A stretch of DNA of 64,000 nucleotides, from the NCBI RefSeq assembly GCF_009711715.1, contig NZ_VENF01000012.1, forward strand, positions 42,683 to 106,682. The letters run 5' to 3'. How positions within the stretch are numbered: position 1 is the first letter of the stretch; every line of letters begins with the position of its first letter. The notes beneath the pieces were generated by a model that was not told the DNA's origin, ran no database searches, and saw nothing but the letters and a program-made list of their open reading frames with translations. The position numbers were made by a program, and so were the translations under genes. This stretch comes from Methylophaga sp. (GTDB taxonomy: Bacteria; Pseudomonadota; Gammaproteobacteria; Nitrosococcales; Methylophagaceae). Below are positions 16,745 to 24,136 of this stretch, in pieces.

Positions 16745-16848
16745 TGTCGGGTAAAACGACAGTTTAGTCGACCTGTTGTCGATAGGCGATTCGACTACTG
16801 CTCAACATCGTAGACTAAACATCTACATGAAAATAAGCTTTGTAGATG
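16745..16848. promoter_or_regulatory. Palindrome and nested inverted repeats ahead of the integrase
   Basis: The 160-base gap before the integrase holds the fourth element palindrome (TGTCGGGTAAAACGACA, 16745-16761, one arm mismatch). Inverted pairs follow: GTTTAGTC (16762-16769) with GACTAAAC (16813-16820), TAGTCGA (16765-16771) with TCGACTA (16791-16797), and CATCTACA (16820-16827) with TGTAGATG (16841-16848). The last pair overlaps the integrase ATG, so the mRNA could fold its own start. This arrangement fits an integrase control region, possibly with recombinase arm sites. Confidence 0.5.
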
Positions 16849-18057
16849 AGAGAGAAACAGCGTCATAAAACTGCTGCAATAATCGGCACCGTCACACCTG
16901 TCCCCCACTACCCTAAAAAACTAAAAGTCTACCTGACTAATGCTTCGCCGTTTTGGCAAGCAGTGTACTGGGAGCGAGGAAAAACATACCGAAAAAGTAC
17001 TAAAACCACAGACAAGCTGGAAGCATTCAAAACAGCGATTGTCTTTTATGAACAAATACTGCTCGCAAAATATTCACATCCATCACACGTAGAAAGCCTT
17101 CCTATATCACTCCCAGCATCAACTACTCTGACTAGCAGCAAAGCAAAGAAAACCTTTTTGGAAACCTATGAAGAATGGTTCGAGCTGAAGTCATCGAAAT
17201 GGAAGCAAGCACATACAAGAAATGTTCGTAACCGAATAGAAAAGTATTTGCTCAAAGACTTAGCGGCAAAGCCCATCAAAGCAATAACTCAGACAGAGTT
17301 ACTGTCCTCTCTCAAAAAGCTTGATAAGAAAGGCATAACTCATACTCAGCATAGGCTACTCAGAGATTGTAAATCCATATGGCAATATGCAATTGCAACT
17401 GGCAATTGCAATAGAGACATTACTCTCAACTTAACAATCGCCCTAAAAAGCCCTGTTTACGGACAACAGCATGCAGTGAGTGCTGAAGAATTACCTATGC
17501 TGATGAGTAAAATAACGGCCGAACAAACACTTAATGACAAAATAAAATGTTTAGCACTTGAAGTGATTGCACACACTTTTGTACGGACAAGCGAGCTTTT
17601 AGGTGCAACCTGGTCCGAAATAGATTTTGAAAACAGAGTCTGGTTAATCCCTGCAAGGCGTATGAAAATGGGTGTAGAGCACATTGTACCGTTATCAAAT
17701 CACGTCATCTCACTCCTTATATATATACGAGAGGATTTCAGCAAATCTGACTACGTCTTTAATAGACTCAACTCCACTCAGAAACTAGCACCTGACTCAC
17801 TGATAAAAATGCTGCATAAACTCGGATATAAAAAGCGAATGAGCACACACGGCTTTAGAGCTATTGCTAGCTCAGTATTGAATGAGCATGGATTTAATGC
17901 AGATGCTATCGAGAGGCAGCTTTCTCATTTAGAGAGAAATAGAGTAAGAAGAGCATACAACAGAGCACAATACTTATCTGAAAGAAAAGATATGATGAAC
18001 TGGTGGAGTCAGTACTTGCTAGATTGCTATTCATCGACTACAAAACAAAAATATTAA
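16846..18057 (+). CDS. int: P4-type tyrosine site-specific integrase
   Basis: This 403-residue recombinase catalyses integration and excision of the element. It has an N-terminal arm-binding region (about 1-60), a core-binding SAM-like domain (about 100-190, FLETYEEWFELKSSKWKQAH) and a catalytic domain. The catalytic residues are visible as Arg in FVRTSELLGATW, Lys in RRMKMGVEHIVPLS, the STHGFRAIASS box, His in LSHLERN, and Tyr in RRAYNRAQYL. The pattern is that of P4/island integrases. Its stop lies 33 bases before the truncated porin 2 frame, placing the gene at the element's right end. The start codon is buried in a short inverted repeat. Confidence 0.92.
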   Translation: MREKQRHKTAAIIGTVTPVPHYPKKLKVYLTNASPFWQAVYWERGKTYRKSTKTTDKLEAFKTAIVFYEQILLAKYSHPSHVESLPISLPASTTLTSSKAKKTFLETYEEWFELKSSKWKQAHTRNVRNRIEKYLLKDLAAKPIKAITQTELLSSLKKLDKKGITHTQHRLLRDCKSIWQYAIATGNCNRDITLNLTIALKSPVYGQQHAVSAEELPMLMSKITAEQTLNDKIKCLALEVIAHTFVRTSELLGATWSEIDFENRVWLIPARRMKMGVEHIVPLSNHVISLLIYIREDFSKSDYVFNRLNSTQKLAPDSLIKMLHKLGYKKRMSTHGFRAIASSVLNEHGFNADAIERQLSHLERNRVRRAYNRAQYLSERKDMMNWWSQYLLDCYSSTTKQKY

Positions 18058-18090
18058 ACCACATATATTTCAGAAGGTTACATCGCCTTT

Positions 18091-19254
18091 GGCGCCGGTG
18101 CTGCTAACGCAGCCATCGTTGTCGGTGGCGAAAACGGCTACGAGTTCAGCGTAGACGGTAACATTAACCAATTCTACATTTACAGCGACCAAGACAGCGC
18201 TACTGCTGCTGGCCTTGATCAATCAAATGCTCAAATCGCTAATGGCCTGCTGCCTACTTTCTTTGGCTTTAACGTATCAGCTCCAGAAATCAACGGCCTG
18301 AAAGTTGGTGCACGTGTTTCAATTTCTCCATCAACCAATGATGGTAGCTACTTCGGCGGCGCCCTTGAACAAGGCGGCGGTGCAATGGAGCAACGTGAAG
18401 CTTTTGCTACTGTTGACGGTTCTTTCGGTCAAATCCTGGCTGGTAAAGCTTTGGGTCTGTATTCGTCTAACAACATCCTGCTGGATCAAACTCTGTTCGG
18501 TGTTGGTGCGACTGGCCTTATTGCCTCTGGTGACCAAAATTCAGCTGTGACCACTCTGGGTCGTATCGGTTGGGGTTATGACTACGCTAACTGGCGTTCA
18601 CAGTTCCGTTACACCACTCCTGACATGAACGGCTTTAAAGCAGCATTTGCAATCGTTGATGCTGAAGACTACGCATATCAAGGCGCCACCACCAAATTTG
18701 AGAAAGATCCACGCTACGAAGCACAACTGAGTTATGCAACAGCTTTTGATGGCGGTTCAATGAAGCTGTGGGCTGACTATATGTCTCAAAAAATTGACGG
18801 CGAAACTGGCGGCGTTGAAGTTGCTGAAGACAGAATTGATGCTTACACTGTTGGTGGTCAACTGATCCTAGGCGGTTTTGAAGCTGTCGCTACATACTAT
18901 GACAATGAAGGTCAAGGTATTGGTGGTTTCGGTGTCCTGGGTGGCTTTGAAACTAACGGCGATGCTCGTGAAGGTGACGGTTACTACGTACAAGCTGGTT
19001 ACCGCTTCGCAGGTAAAACCTTCCTGGCCGCTTCTTACGGTGAGTCTACACTGGACCGTGATAACAACAACGTCACTGCCGGTGGTTTTGGCGACTTGGA
19101 TGCCAACGAAATGGTTACTGTTGGTATCTACCACGACGTTACAGCTAACCTGAAACTGGTTGCTGAATACTCAAAAATGGAAACTGAGTACTACATCCAA
19201 TCTGATGAAGATGAAGTTGACGTCATCTCTCTGGGTGGTTTCGTAACCTGGTAG
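18091..19254 (+). pseudogene. Outer-membrane porin copy 2, lacking start codon and most of the signal peptide
   Basis: The frame encodes a porin closely similar to copy 1 (shared blocks YEFSVDGNINQF, GLLPTFFGFNVSAPEINGLK, MEQREAFAT and the terminal LGGFVTW). It enters from the integrated element midway through the signal peptide, at GAGAANA. No ATG, GTG or TTG lies in frame between the integrase stop and the mature region, so no exported product is expected. The rest of the frame is open with no internal stop or frameshift, which points to recent damage. The integrase frame and this frame are the same, separated only by a TAA and ten codons. The first internal ATG is at 18385. A rearranged attachment event is the likely cause. 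Confidence 0.8.
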
Positions 19255-19299
19255 TCAGTAGTTTCAGTATCAAATCTCCGGATTTGATATAAAAAACTG

Positions 19300-19334
19300 A
19301 AAAAAGCCTCAACCTTGGGTTGGGGCTTTTTTTT
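19300..19334 (+). terminator. Rho-independent terminator of porin copy 2
   Basis: GCCTCAACC and GGTTGGGGC with a three-base loop, followed by eight Ts. It is nearly identical to the terminator of copy 1, including the preceding 45 bases. Confidence 0.92.
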
Positions 19335-19354
19335 GCCTGTTGAAAATTACTCAC

Positions 19355-19503
19355 GATTAACCACAGAGGGATACAGAGGTCAAAGAGGTTTTTGTACTCA
19401 CTTTTTTATCCTACCGGGCGTAGCGAAAAAGATTTCTCGACTTCGCTCGAAATGACAGAGTGATTATTATTTTCTCTCTGTACTCTATGCCTCTGTGGTT
19501 CAT
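19355..19503. repeat. MITE-like inverted-repeat element, CTCTGTGG family, ahead of dhaL
   Basis: GATTAACCACAGAGGGATAC begins the left arm (19355-19388). The right arm (19471-19503) ends CTATGCCTCTGTGGTTCATT, its approximate inverse. The centre contains ATTTCTCGACTTCGCTCGAA, a phrase of a type common in dispersed bacterial repeats. The roughly 300-base gap between porin 2 and dhaL is filled by the porin terminator, this element and the dhaL promoter, whose -35 box starts at the element's last base. Confidence 0.6.
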
Positions 19504-19531
19504 TTGATTGAAAGCAACAAGCCTTTATAAT
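19504..19531 (+). promoter_or_regulatory. Putative sigma-70 promoter of dhaL
   Basis: TTGATT (19504-19509), a 16-base spacer and a consensus TATAAT (19526-19531), about 30 bases before the dhaL start. The -35 box abuts the arm of the inverted-repeat element, so the insertion may have shaped this promoter. Confidence 0.65.
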
Positions 19532-19559
19532 CCTTATAACTGTTGAATAAGGATAAACA

Positions 19560-20186
19560 ATGAACATCAGCACACAATCTATCGCGCTTTTTCTTGAGGC
19601 CATCAAAGCCGAAATTGCCACCAACGCAGATGAGGTTACCGCCCTGGACCAGGCCATTGGTGATGGTGATCATGTGACTAACCTGCTTCGTGGACTGGAA
19701 GCGCTGGAAAAGCAGGCTGCAGAATTATCTGAGTTGGACTGGTCTGCTGCGTTTATGAAAATCGGTATGACGCTGATGTCGACCATGGGCGGCGCATCGG
19801 GCTCGCTGTATGGCAGCTTGTTTGTGGCGATGGGTAAGGAAGCCAAGAATAATGAAATGAGCCTTCAGGGTTTGGCCGATATTTTCCATGCTGGGGTGCA
19901 GGCGGTAAAAACCCGGGGTAAAGCTGAACTCGGCGAAAAAACCATGCTGGATACATTAATACCCGCCTCACATGCATTGAATGTCAAAGCTGATGCTGGT
20001 GCTTCTGATGTGTTGGATGCGATCAAACAAGCTGCTTATGACGGCATGCTGTCGACCAAAGATATGCTGGCGACCAAGGGCCGGGCTTCATTTCTGGGAG
20101 AACGTGCCCGTGGTCATATCGATGCCGGCGCTCGAACCAGTCAATTGATGATTTGTGCGATTGCGGATGTGATTGAGCAAAACTAA
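19560..20186 (+). CDS. dhaL: Dihydroxyacetone kinase subunit DhaL
   Basis: DhaL is the nucleotide-binding subunit that passes phosphate to dihydroxyacetone held on DhaK. In PTS-type systems it keeps a bound ADP that is rephosphorylated by DhaM. The family motifs are all present in 208 residues: LDQAIGDGDHVTN (Mg/ADP-binding Asp residues), MGGASGSLYGS, GEKTMLDTL and GRASFLGERARGHIDAGA. The start has an AAGGA site. Its partner dhaK lies downstream but on the opposite strand, separated by the GxxExxY element. In most genomes dhaK and dhaL are co-directional neighbours. No dhaM is visible, although EI and HPr are encoded at 43.5-45.6 kb. Confidence 0.94.
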   Translation: MNISTQSIALFLEAIKAEIATNADEVTALDQAIGDGDHVTNLLRGLEALEKQAAELSELDWSAAFMKIGMTLMSTMGGASGSLYGSLFVAMGKEAKNNEMSLQGLADIFHAGVQAVKTRGKAELGEKTMLDTLIPASHALNVKADAGASDVLDAIKQAAYDGMLSTKDMLATKGRASFLGERARGHIDAGARTSQLMICAIADVIEQN

Positions 20187-20613
20187 TTAATCCGCAGATT
20201 TCACGGATTAACGCAGATTAAAGACCAACCTTTTATATTGCAGGCTTTTGGAACCAAAGTTAAGAATTAAGCCTTTTTGTAATCGGGATGCTTTTAAATA
20301 GTTAATGACTTGAGCTTCTTCAGTCCCTGACAATTTCTGTAATGCTTTGAGTTCGACAATCACTTTTTCGAAACAGACAAAGTCGGCCTTATAAAATGTT
20401 CATAACCGCACGCCCTGATATGTGATTGGCAGCTCCTTTTCTCGGACATGTGGAATTCCTCTGACTTCAAACTCCATTTCAAGTGCTTCTTGGTAAACTT
20501 GTTCAAGAAAACCACAACCGAGTGAGGAATGCACAGACATGGCTGCACCTGTAATTGCATATGTCTGTGCGTCATTTGATAAATCTGCGTTCTTCTGTGT
20601 AATCTGCGGATAA
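20187..20613. mobile_element. GxxExxY element bounded by terminal inverted repeats
   Basis: The left end (20187-20220) reads TTAATCCGCAGATTTCACGG then ATTAACGCAGATTA. The right end (20581-20613), read in reverse complement, is TTATCCGCAGATTACACAG then AAGAACGCAGATTT. The two match over most of their 33 bases. Between them lies a single minus-strand gene of the GxxExxY family, whose first and last codons are formed by the repeats themselves. Solo pairs with the same end motif, but no gene, occur at 5434-5495 and 32804-32947. I infer an autonomous-type unit with MITE-like derivatives. No target duplication was confirmed. Confidence 0.6.
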
Positions 20614-20621
20614 CTTTTCAT
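20208..20621 (-). pseudogene. GxxExxY family protein interrupted by an in-frame TGA
   Basis: Reading leftward from ATG at 20621, the protein contains the family core [19 protein letters not shown] (the Gly-x-x-Glu-x-x-Tyr motif) and [15 protein letters not shown] (20400-20402) then follows. The same frame continues without shift as FYKADFVCFEKVIVELKAL and LNFGS to a TAA at 20208. The family is related to PD-(D/E)xK nucleases: the ADF...VELKAL stretch matches the D...ExK pattern. So the catalytic half lies beyond the stop, and without readthrough the product would be inactive. The N-terminal [11 protein letters not shown] is encoded by the terminal repeat itself. A single nonsense mutation suggests recent inactivation. 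Confidence 0.75.
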
Positions 20622-20655
20622 AGGCAACGCTCCCTGTGCCTCAGTGGTTATAACT

Positions 20656-21648
20656 TCAGCATCCCCAGCGAAGTGCTGCTGTATGCACCGGCGCATCCCA
20701 GTACTGAATCATTTCATCATCCAGTAAAGTCACTGTCACGGAGCAGCCGGCCATATCTAATGAGGTGGTGAAATTACCAACCAGCGAGCGTGTGACCTCG
20801 ACACCACGCTCCATAAAGAACTGCGCCGCCAAATCATAAACCAGGTAGAGTTCCATTAACGGTGTCGCACCGAAACCATTCACATGCAGCAGGATTTTCT
20901 GGTCCCTGGTCGGCGTTAACTCTTTATCTATGGCGCCTGCCAGATGCTCAACAATCTCACTGGCGCTGCTCAGATCCATCGGTTCACGACCGCGTTCACC
21001 GTGAATGCCGACGCCCATCTCGATCTCGTTGTCACCGATATCAAAGGTCGGTTTACCCAGTGCAGGAACGGTACAACTACTCAGCGCTACGCCCATCGAA
21101 GCCGTTGATGTGGCAACTTTGTCACCCAGTTTTTTGCAGGTCGCAAGGTCTGCGCCTGCTTCGGCTGCAGCACCGACAATTTTCTCGACTATCAGTGTGC
21201 CAGCGACACCACGGCGACCAGTGCTGTGGTCTTTTGGCAAGGAAACATCATCGCTCACCAGCACTGTATCGTGTTCACATTCCAGCATTTCGGCAGCGAT
21301 TTCGAAGTTCATCACGTCACCGGCATAGTTCTTCACTATAAACAGTACACCTGCGCCATTCTCCACCTGCTGAGCCGCCATCATCATCTGATCCGGTGTC
21401 GGCGAGGTGAAAATCTGGCCGGGACAGGCGGCATCCAGCATTCCCTTGCCAACAAGCCCGGTATGCAGCGGCTCATGACCAGAACCACCGCCTGAAATCA
21501 GAGCCACTTTGGCGCCGTCAGCCGGTGCCTTGCGGGTGACAAAGTGCGGCTGGTGATTGAGGGTGATGATGTCCTGATGCGCTTTCGCGAAACCGTTAAG
21601 ACTCTCTTCCAATACACTTTCCACACCATTGATCATTTTTTTCATCAT
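20656..21648 (-). CDS. dhaK: Dihydroxyacetone kinase subunit DhaK
   Basis: DhaK binds dihydroxyacetone covalently through a His hemiaminal and positions it for phosphorylation to DHAP. Its 330 residues include [33 protein letters not shown] and the active-site GVGIHGERG containing the substrate-binding His. The C-terminal region [18 protein letters not shown] is normal for the family. It is the second gene of a minus-strand pair with the HAD phosphatase 12 bases upstream. It converges on dhaL across the GxxExxY element. In a RuMP methylotroph this step would return dihydroxyacetone to central metabolism; that role is inferred. Confidence 0.94.
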   Translation of the reverse strand: MMKKMINGVESVLEESLNGFAKAHQDIITLNHQPHFVTRKAPADGAKVALISGGGSGHEPLHTGLVGKGMLDAACPGQIFTSPTPDQMMMAAQQVENGAGVLFIVKNYAGDVMNFEIAAEMLECEHDTVLVSDDVSLPKDHSTGRRGVAGTLIVEKIVGAAAEAGADLATCKKLGDKVATSTASMGVALSSCTVPALGKPTFDIGDNEIEMGVGIHGERGREPMDLSSASEIVEHLAGAIDKELTPTRDQKILLHVNGFGATPLMELYLVYDLAAQFFMERGVEVTRSLVGNFTTSLDMAGCSVTVTLLDDEMIQYWDAPVHTAALRWGC

Positions 21649-21660
21649 TCTCTCCCGTTC

Positions 21661-22557
21661 CTATAAAGCTTGTTTGAGTGCCTCAGTGACAGCTTCCAGA
21701 TCCTGTAAAATCCAGGTCGGTTGATAGTCGATATGCTGTAAATCCTCTCTTGAGGACACCCCGGTCAGCACCATGATACTTCTGATGCCGGCATTCACAG
21801 CCCCCAGTATATCGGTGTTCAGACGATCACCAATGGCGACGGTATTGCTGAGGTCCGTACCCAGCTTCTTCAAGGCCTGCTGGTAAAGAATCGGTTCCGG
21901 TTTGCCGATGCATATTGGCTCCACTCCCGTCGCAGCCTGTAATGCTGCCAAAATACCGCCGTTACCAATCACTTCACCGAGTTCAGTCGGCAAGGTAGTG
22001 TCCGCATTGGTCGCATAAAAAAGGGCACCAGCCCGGATATTGAGAGTTGCGGTGGCAAGTTTGTCCCAGCTCAGCGTACGATCAAGACCGGAAACCACAA
22101 TATCGGCACCTTCCTCAGTGATGCCTTTTGCCGGCTGGTTGACCTGGTACAAGTCGGTCAGAATGAACCCCTCTGCCTCCAGCGGTTTCCTGAGTCCATC
22201 TTCGCCAATAACAAAAACACGCCTTTTGTCTGCTGGCAGGTTTTCGTGCAGATAGGTGGCCGTAGCCATGCTGGAGGTCAGAATTTCCTCGCTGCTGACC
22301 GACACCCCCATGTCGGCGAGTTTGTCGATGTACTGTTGTTGGGTCAGGCTGGCATTATTGGTGGCGAGCACAAACGGCAGCTGCTTCTCTCTTAACAGTG
22401 CGAAGAAAGCTTCCAGTCCGGGCAAGGGCTTTTTGCCATGCCAGAGCACGCCGTCCATATCTATAATGAGTCCGCCGATGTTTTCCAGTATCGTGGTTTT
22501 CCCCGTCGTCAAAGCACGCCCTCTGATTGTCGAAATAGGGTTCAAAGCGTCGCACAC
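21661..22557 (-). CDS. HAD-superfamily subclass IIA phosphatase (NagD-like)
   Basis: This 298-residue protein carries the HAD motifs: IIDMDGVLWHG (motif I, nucleophile Asp, about residue 33), ATNNAS (motif II), GKPEP (motif III Lys) and AIGDRLNTDI (motif IV). The C2A cap type and length match NagD/4-nitrophenylphosphatase proteins that act on small phosphorylated metabolites. The first 25 residues look dispensable and the true start may be internal. It precedes dhaK by 12 bases, so they form an operon. A phosphatase for dihydroxyacetone phosphate or another RuMP intermediate is a reasonable guess from the neighbourhood, not shown by the sequence. Confidence 0.85.
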   Translation of the reverse strand: MCDALNPISTIRGRALTTGKTTILENIGGLIIDMDGVLWHGKKPLPGLEAFFALLREKQLPFVLATNNASLTQQQYIDKLADMGVSVSSEEILTSSMATATYLHENLPADKRRVFVIGEDGLRKPLEAEGFILTDLYQVNQPAKGITEEGADIVVSGLDRTLSWDKLATATLNIRAGALFYATNADTTLPTELGEVIGNGGILAALQAATGVEPICIGKPEPILYQQALKKLGTDLSNTVAIGDRLNTDILGAVNAGIRSIMVLTGVSSREDLQHIDYQPTWILQDLEAVTEALKQAL

Positions 22558-22615
22558 ATCAAATCGTCCTGTCTAGCAGCTAAAAAGACGGAATTTGTTG
22601 GTTTTTGCTCAAAAA

Positions 22616-22645
22616 TTGACATATTCGATACAACTGCTTTATAGT
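22616..22645 (+). promoter_or_regulatory. Sigma-70 promoter of the first hexulose phosphate synthase gene
   Basis: A consensus TTGACA (22616-22621) is followed 18 bases later by TATAGT (22640-22645), leaving a leader of about 55 bases before the start codon. A TAGGAGCATGTCAGC segment supplies the ribosome site. Confidence 0.8.
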
Positions 22646-22706
22646 CTGCGAGCGTATTTCTTAACGTATTACCTATAATTCAAACCAACATTAGGAGCAT
22701 GTCAGC

Positions 22707-23348
22707 ATGGCAAAAGCACTTATTCAAATGGCACTGGACTCACTGGATTTCGATCAAACAATGGCACTGGCTGAACAAGTCTCGCCATACGTTGACATCC
22801 TGGAAGTCGGTACTCCTTGCATTAAATACAACGGTCTGGAAATTGTTACTGCACTGAAAAACAAATTCCCTAACAACCTGATCCTGGTTGACCTGAAAAC
22901 AATGGACGCTGGCGAATACGAAGCGACTCCATTCTACGAAGCAGGTGCTGACATCTGTACTGTTCTGGGTGTTTCTGACAAAGCCACTATGGGCGGCGTT
23001 ATCAAAGCAGCCAACGCGAACAATGCAGAAGCGCAAATCGACCTGATCAGCGTTAAAGACAAAAAAGCGGTTGCTACTGAAGCAGCTAAAAACGGTGCGC
23101 AAATCATCGGTGTTCACACTGGTCTGGACGCACAAGCAGCTGGTCAAACACCATTTGCTGACCTGAAAGACATCGCTGGTCTGAACCTGGGTGTTCGTAT
23201 CTCTGTTGCTGGTGGTCTGAACAAAGACACCATCCAGGATACAGTCCGTGCCGGCGCCACCATCGTTGTTGTTGGTGCTGCTATCTACGGTGCAGACTCA
23301 CCAGCAGAATCTGCTAAAGAACTGCGTGCTCTGGTTGACGCAGCCTAA
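22707..23348 (+). CDS. hps: 3-hexulose-6-phosphate synthase, copy 1
   Basis: This enzyme fixes formaldehyde onto ribulose 5-phosphate to give hexulose 6-phosphate, the entry step of the RuMP cycle, in the cytoplasm. The 213-residue TIM barrel belongs to the OMP decarboxylase superfamily. Its motifs are MALDSLDF (residues 7-14), VDILEVGTPCIKYNG, the metal and catalytic segment LVDLKTMDAGEYE, IGVHTGLDAQAAG, and RISVAGGLNKDT near the phosphate site. It has its own promoter and terminator and is a separate unit from the second copy at 25.3 kb. The two proteins are highly similar; differences cluster in the EIVTALKNKFPNN and ICTVLGVSDKATMGG regions. Confidence 0.95.
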   Translation: MAKALIQMALDSLDFDQTMALAEQVSPYVDILEVGTPCIKYNGLEIVTALKNKFPNNLILVDLKTMDAGEYEATPFYEAGADICTVLGVSDKATMGGVIKAANANNAEAQIDLISVKDKKAVATEAAKNGAQIIGVHTGLDAQAAGQTPFADLKDIAGLNLGVRISVAGGLNKDTIQDTVRAGATIVVVGAAIYGADSPAESAKELRALVDAA

Positions 23349-23380
23349 GCGGAAAATTATTTGCACTGAGCAAAGAAAAG

Positions 23381-23410
23381 AACGAGTGGCCCCGGCCACT
23401 CGTTTTTTTT
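23381..23410 (+). terminator. Rho-independent terminator of hps copy 1
   Basis: An 11-bp perfect stem, AACGAGTGGCC with GGCCACTCGTT, around a CC loop, followed by eight Ts. Confidence 0.95.
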
Positions 23411-23693
23411 CAGTGCTACATCAGGGTCTGTCTAGATTATCTTTACAGCCCTAGTGTCAAAAGCTTTACAAGATGGGTTAAAGTGTTGATGCCAGTCAGA
23501 AAAGAACCTGTGTCTGGCACAGGCGGACTGAATAAAAACAAGCATGTGGCGACACACCGGAATCGATTCATCCTGACACAATCATGATAATGCTTCTGGG
23601 TTGCCACACAATAACGAAAATAGTAATTTACCCGTTGCACCAACCTCGTTATGTTGGGCAGATGGGGTTTAAAAATGTAACAGGGGTACAATC

Positions 23694-23987
23694 ATGAATG
23701 AAAATAAAGGTCTATTTGCTTCGATTTGTGGCTTCTTTAAAAGCTTGTTCTCATCAAGCCCGGCAGCTGAAAGTAAGCCGGCCGCACCTGCCGATGGTCT
23801 GACTGGTGTCGAGCGTTACATCAGAAACAAGTCGCAAGGTGGCTCCAACCTGACTGGTGTTGAACAATACATCAGAAAAAAAACAACGAACGGTAAGCCG
23901 CTGACTGGAGTCGAACAATATATTCGTAACCAGTCTCAAGCGAAACCAATGACGGGTGTAGAGCGTTACATCCAAAGCAAAGGCTAA
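23694..23987 (+). CDS. Small repeat protein with four LTGVExYI motifs, unknown
   Basis: This 97-residue protein is not one that I recognise. Residues 1-20 (MNENKGLFASICGFFKSLFS) could form an amphipathic helix. A Ser/Pro/Ala linker follows, then four near-identical repeats: LTGVERYIRNKSQGGSN, LTGVEQYIRKKTTNGKP, LTGVEQYIRNQSQAKP and MTGVERYIQSKG, with a 16-17 residue period. The spacers are rich in Gly, Ser, Asn, Lys and Gln, so the protein is probably disordered with four short binding helices. Such designs occur in scaffold or linker proteins that gather enzymes. Its position between hps copy 1 and transaldolase in the formaldehyde-assimilation cluster makes a RuMP-enzyme scaffold an attractive but untested idea. 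A GGGG ribosome-site-like run precedes the ATG. Confidence 0.7.
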   Translation: MNENKGLFASICGFFKSLFSSSPAAESKPAAPADGLTGVERYIRNKSQGGSNLTGVEQYIRKKTTNGKPLTGVEQYIRNQSQAKPMTGVERYIQSKG

Positions 23988-24136
23988 CCGGCCTTTAACC
24001 CCATCAAGGTGATACGTGGCTGCGTCCTTGGCTCAGCCAGCCCAACGTGACGTATCCCGAACAATTTCAAACTCTCAGTCTGCTTTTAGCTAAGCAGGAC
24101 TGACGTTTTTAACTTTGAAAACTAAAGGTACATAAC

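Larger units (their letters stand above)
12027..18090. mobile_element. Integrated genetic element between two tandem porin genes
   Basis: This block of about 6 kb is more AT-rich than its surroundings and separates porin copy 1 from the truncated porin copy 2. It carries two tyrosine recombinases (13272-13871 and 16846-18057), an AAA+ ATPase, and unknown proteins at 13868-14791, 14904-15695 and 16485-16682. Four copies of a palindrome of the form TGTCGT-N5-ACGACA also lie inside. The right edge coincides with the point where porin 2 loses its 5' end, 33 bases after the integrase stop. Candidate junction similarities are TTACATCGC near 12170 and near 18079, but no exact long direct repeat was found, so the boundaries are approximate. 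I infer an integrative or plasmid-derived island; no conjugation genes are seen. Confidence 0.75.

Noticed and set aside
18385..19254. Functional porin starting at the internal ATG
   Set aside because: This start lies deep in the barrel and would lack a signal peptide and several strands, so an exported porin is not expected.
20400..20402. Selenocysteine insertion at the in-frame TGA of the GxxExxY gene
   Set aside because: No selenocysteine insertion hairpin is evident after the TGA and the family has no cysteine or selenocysteine at that point.
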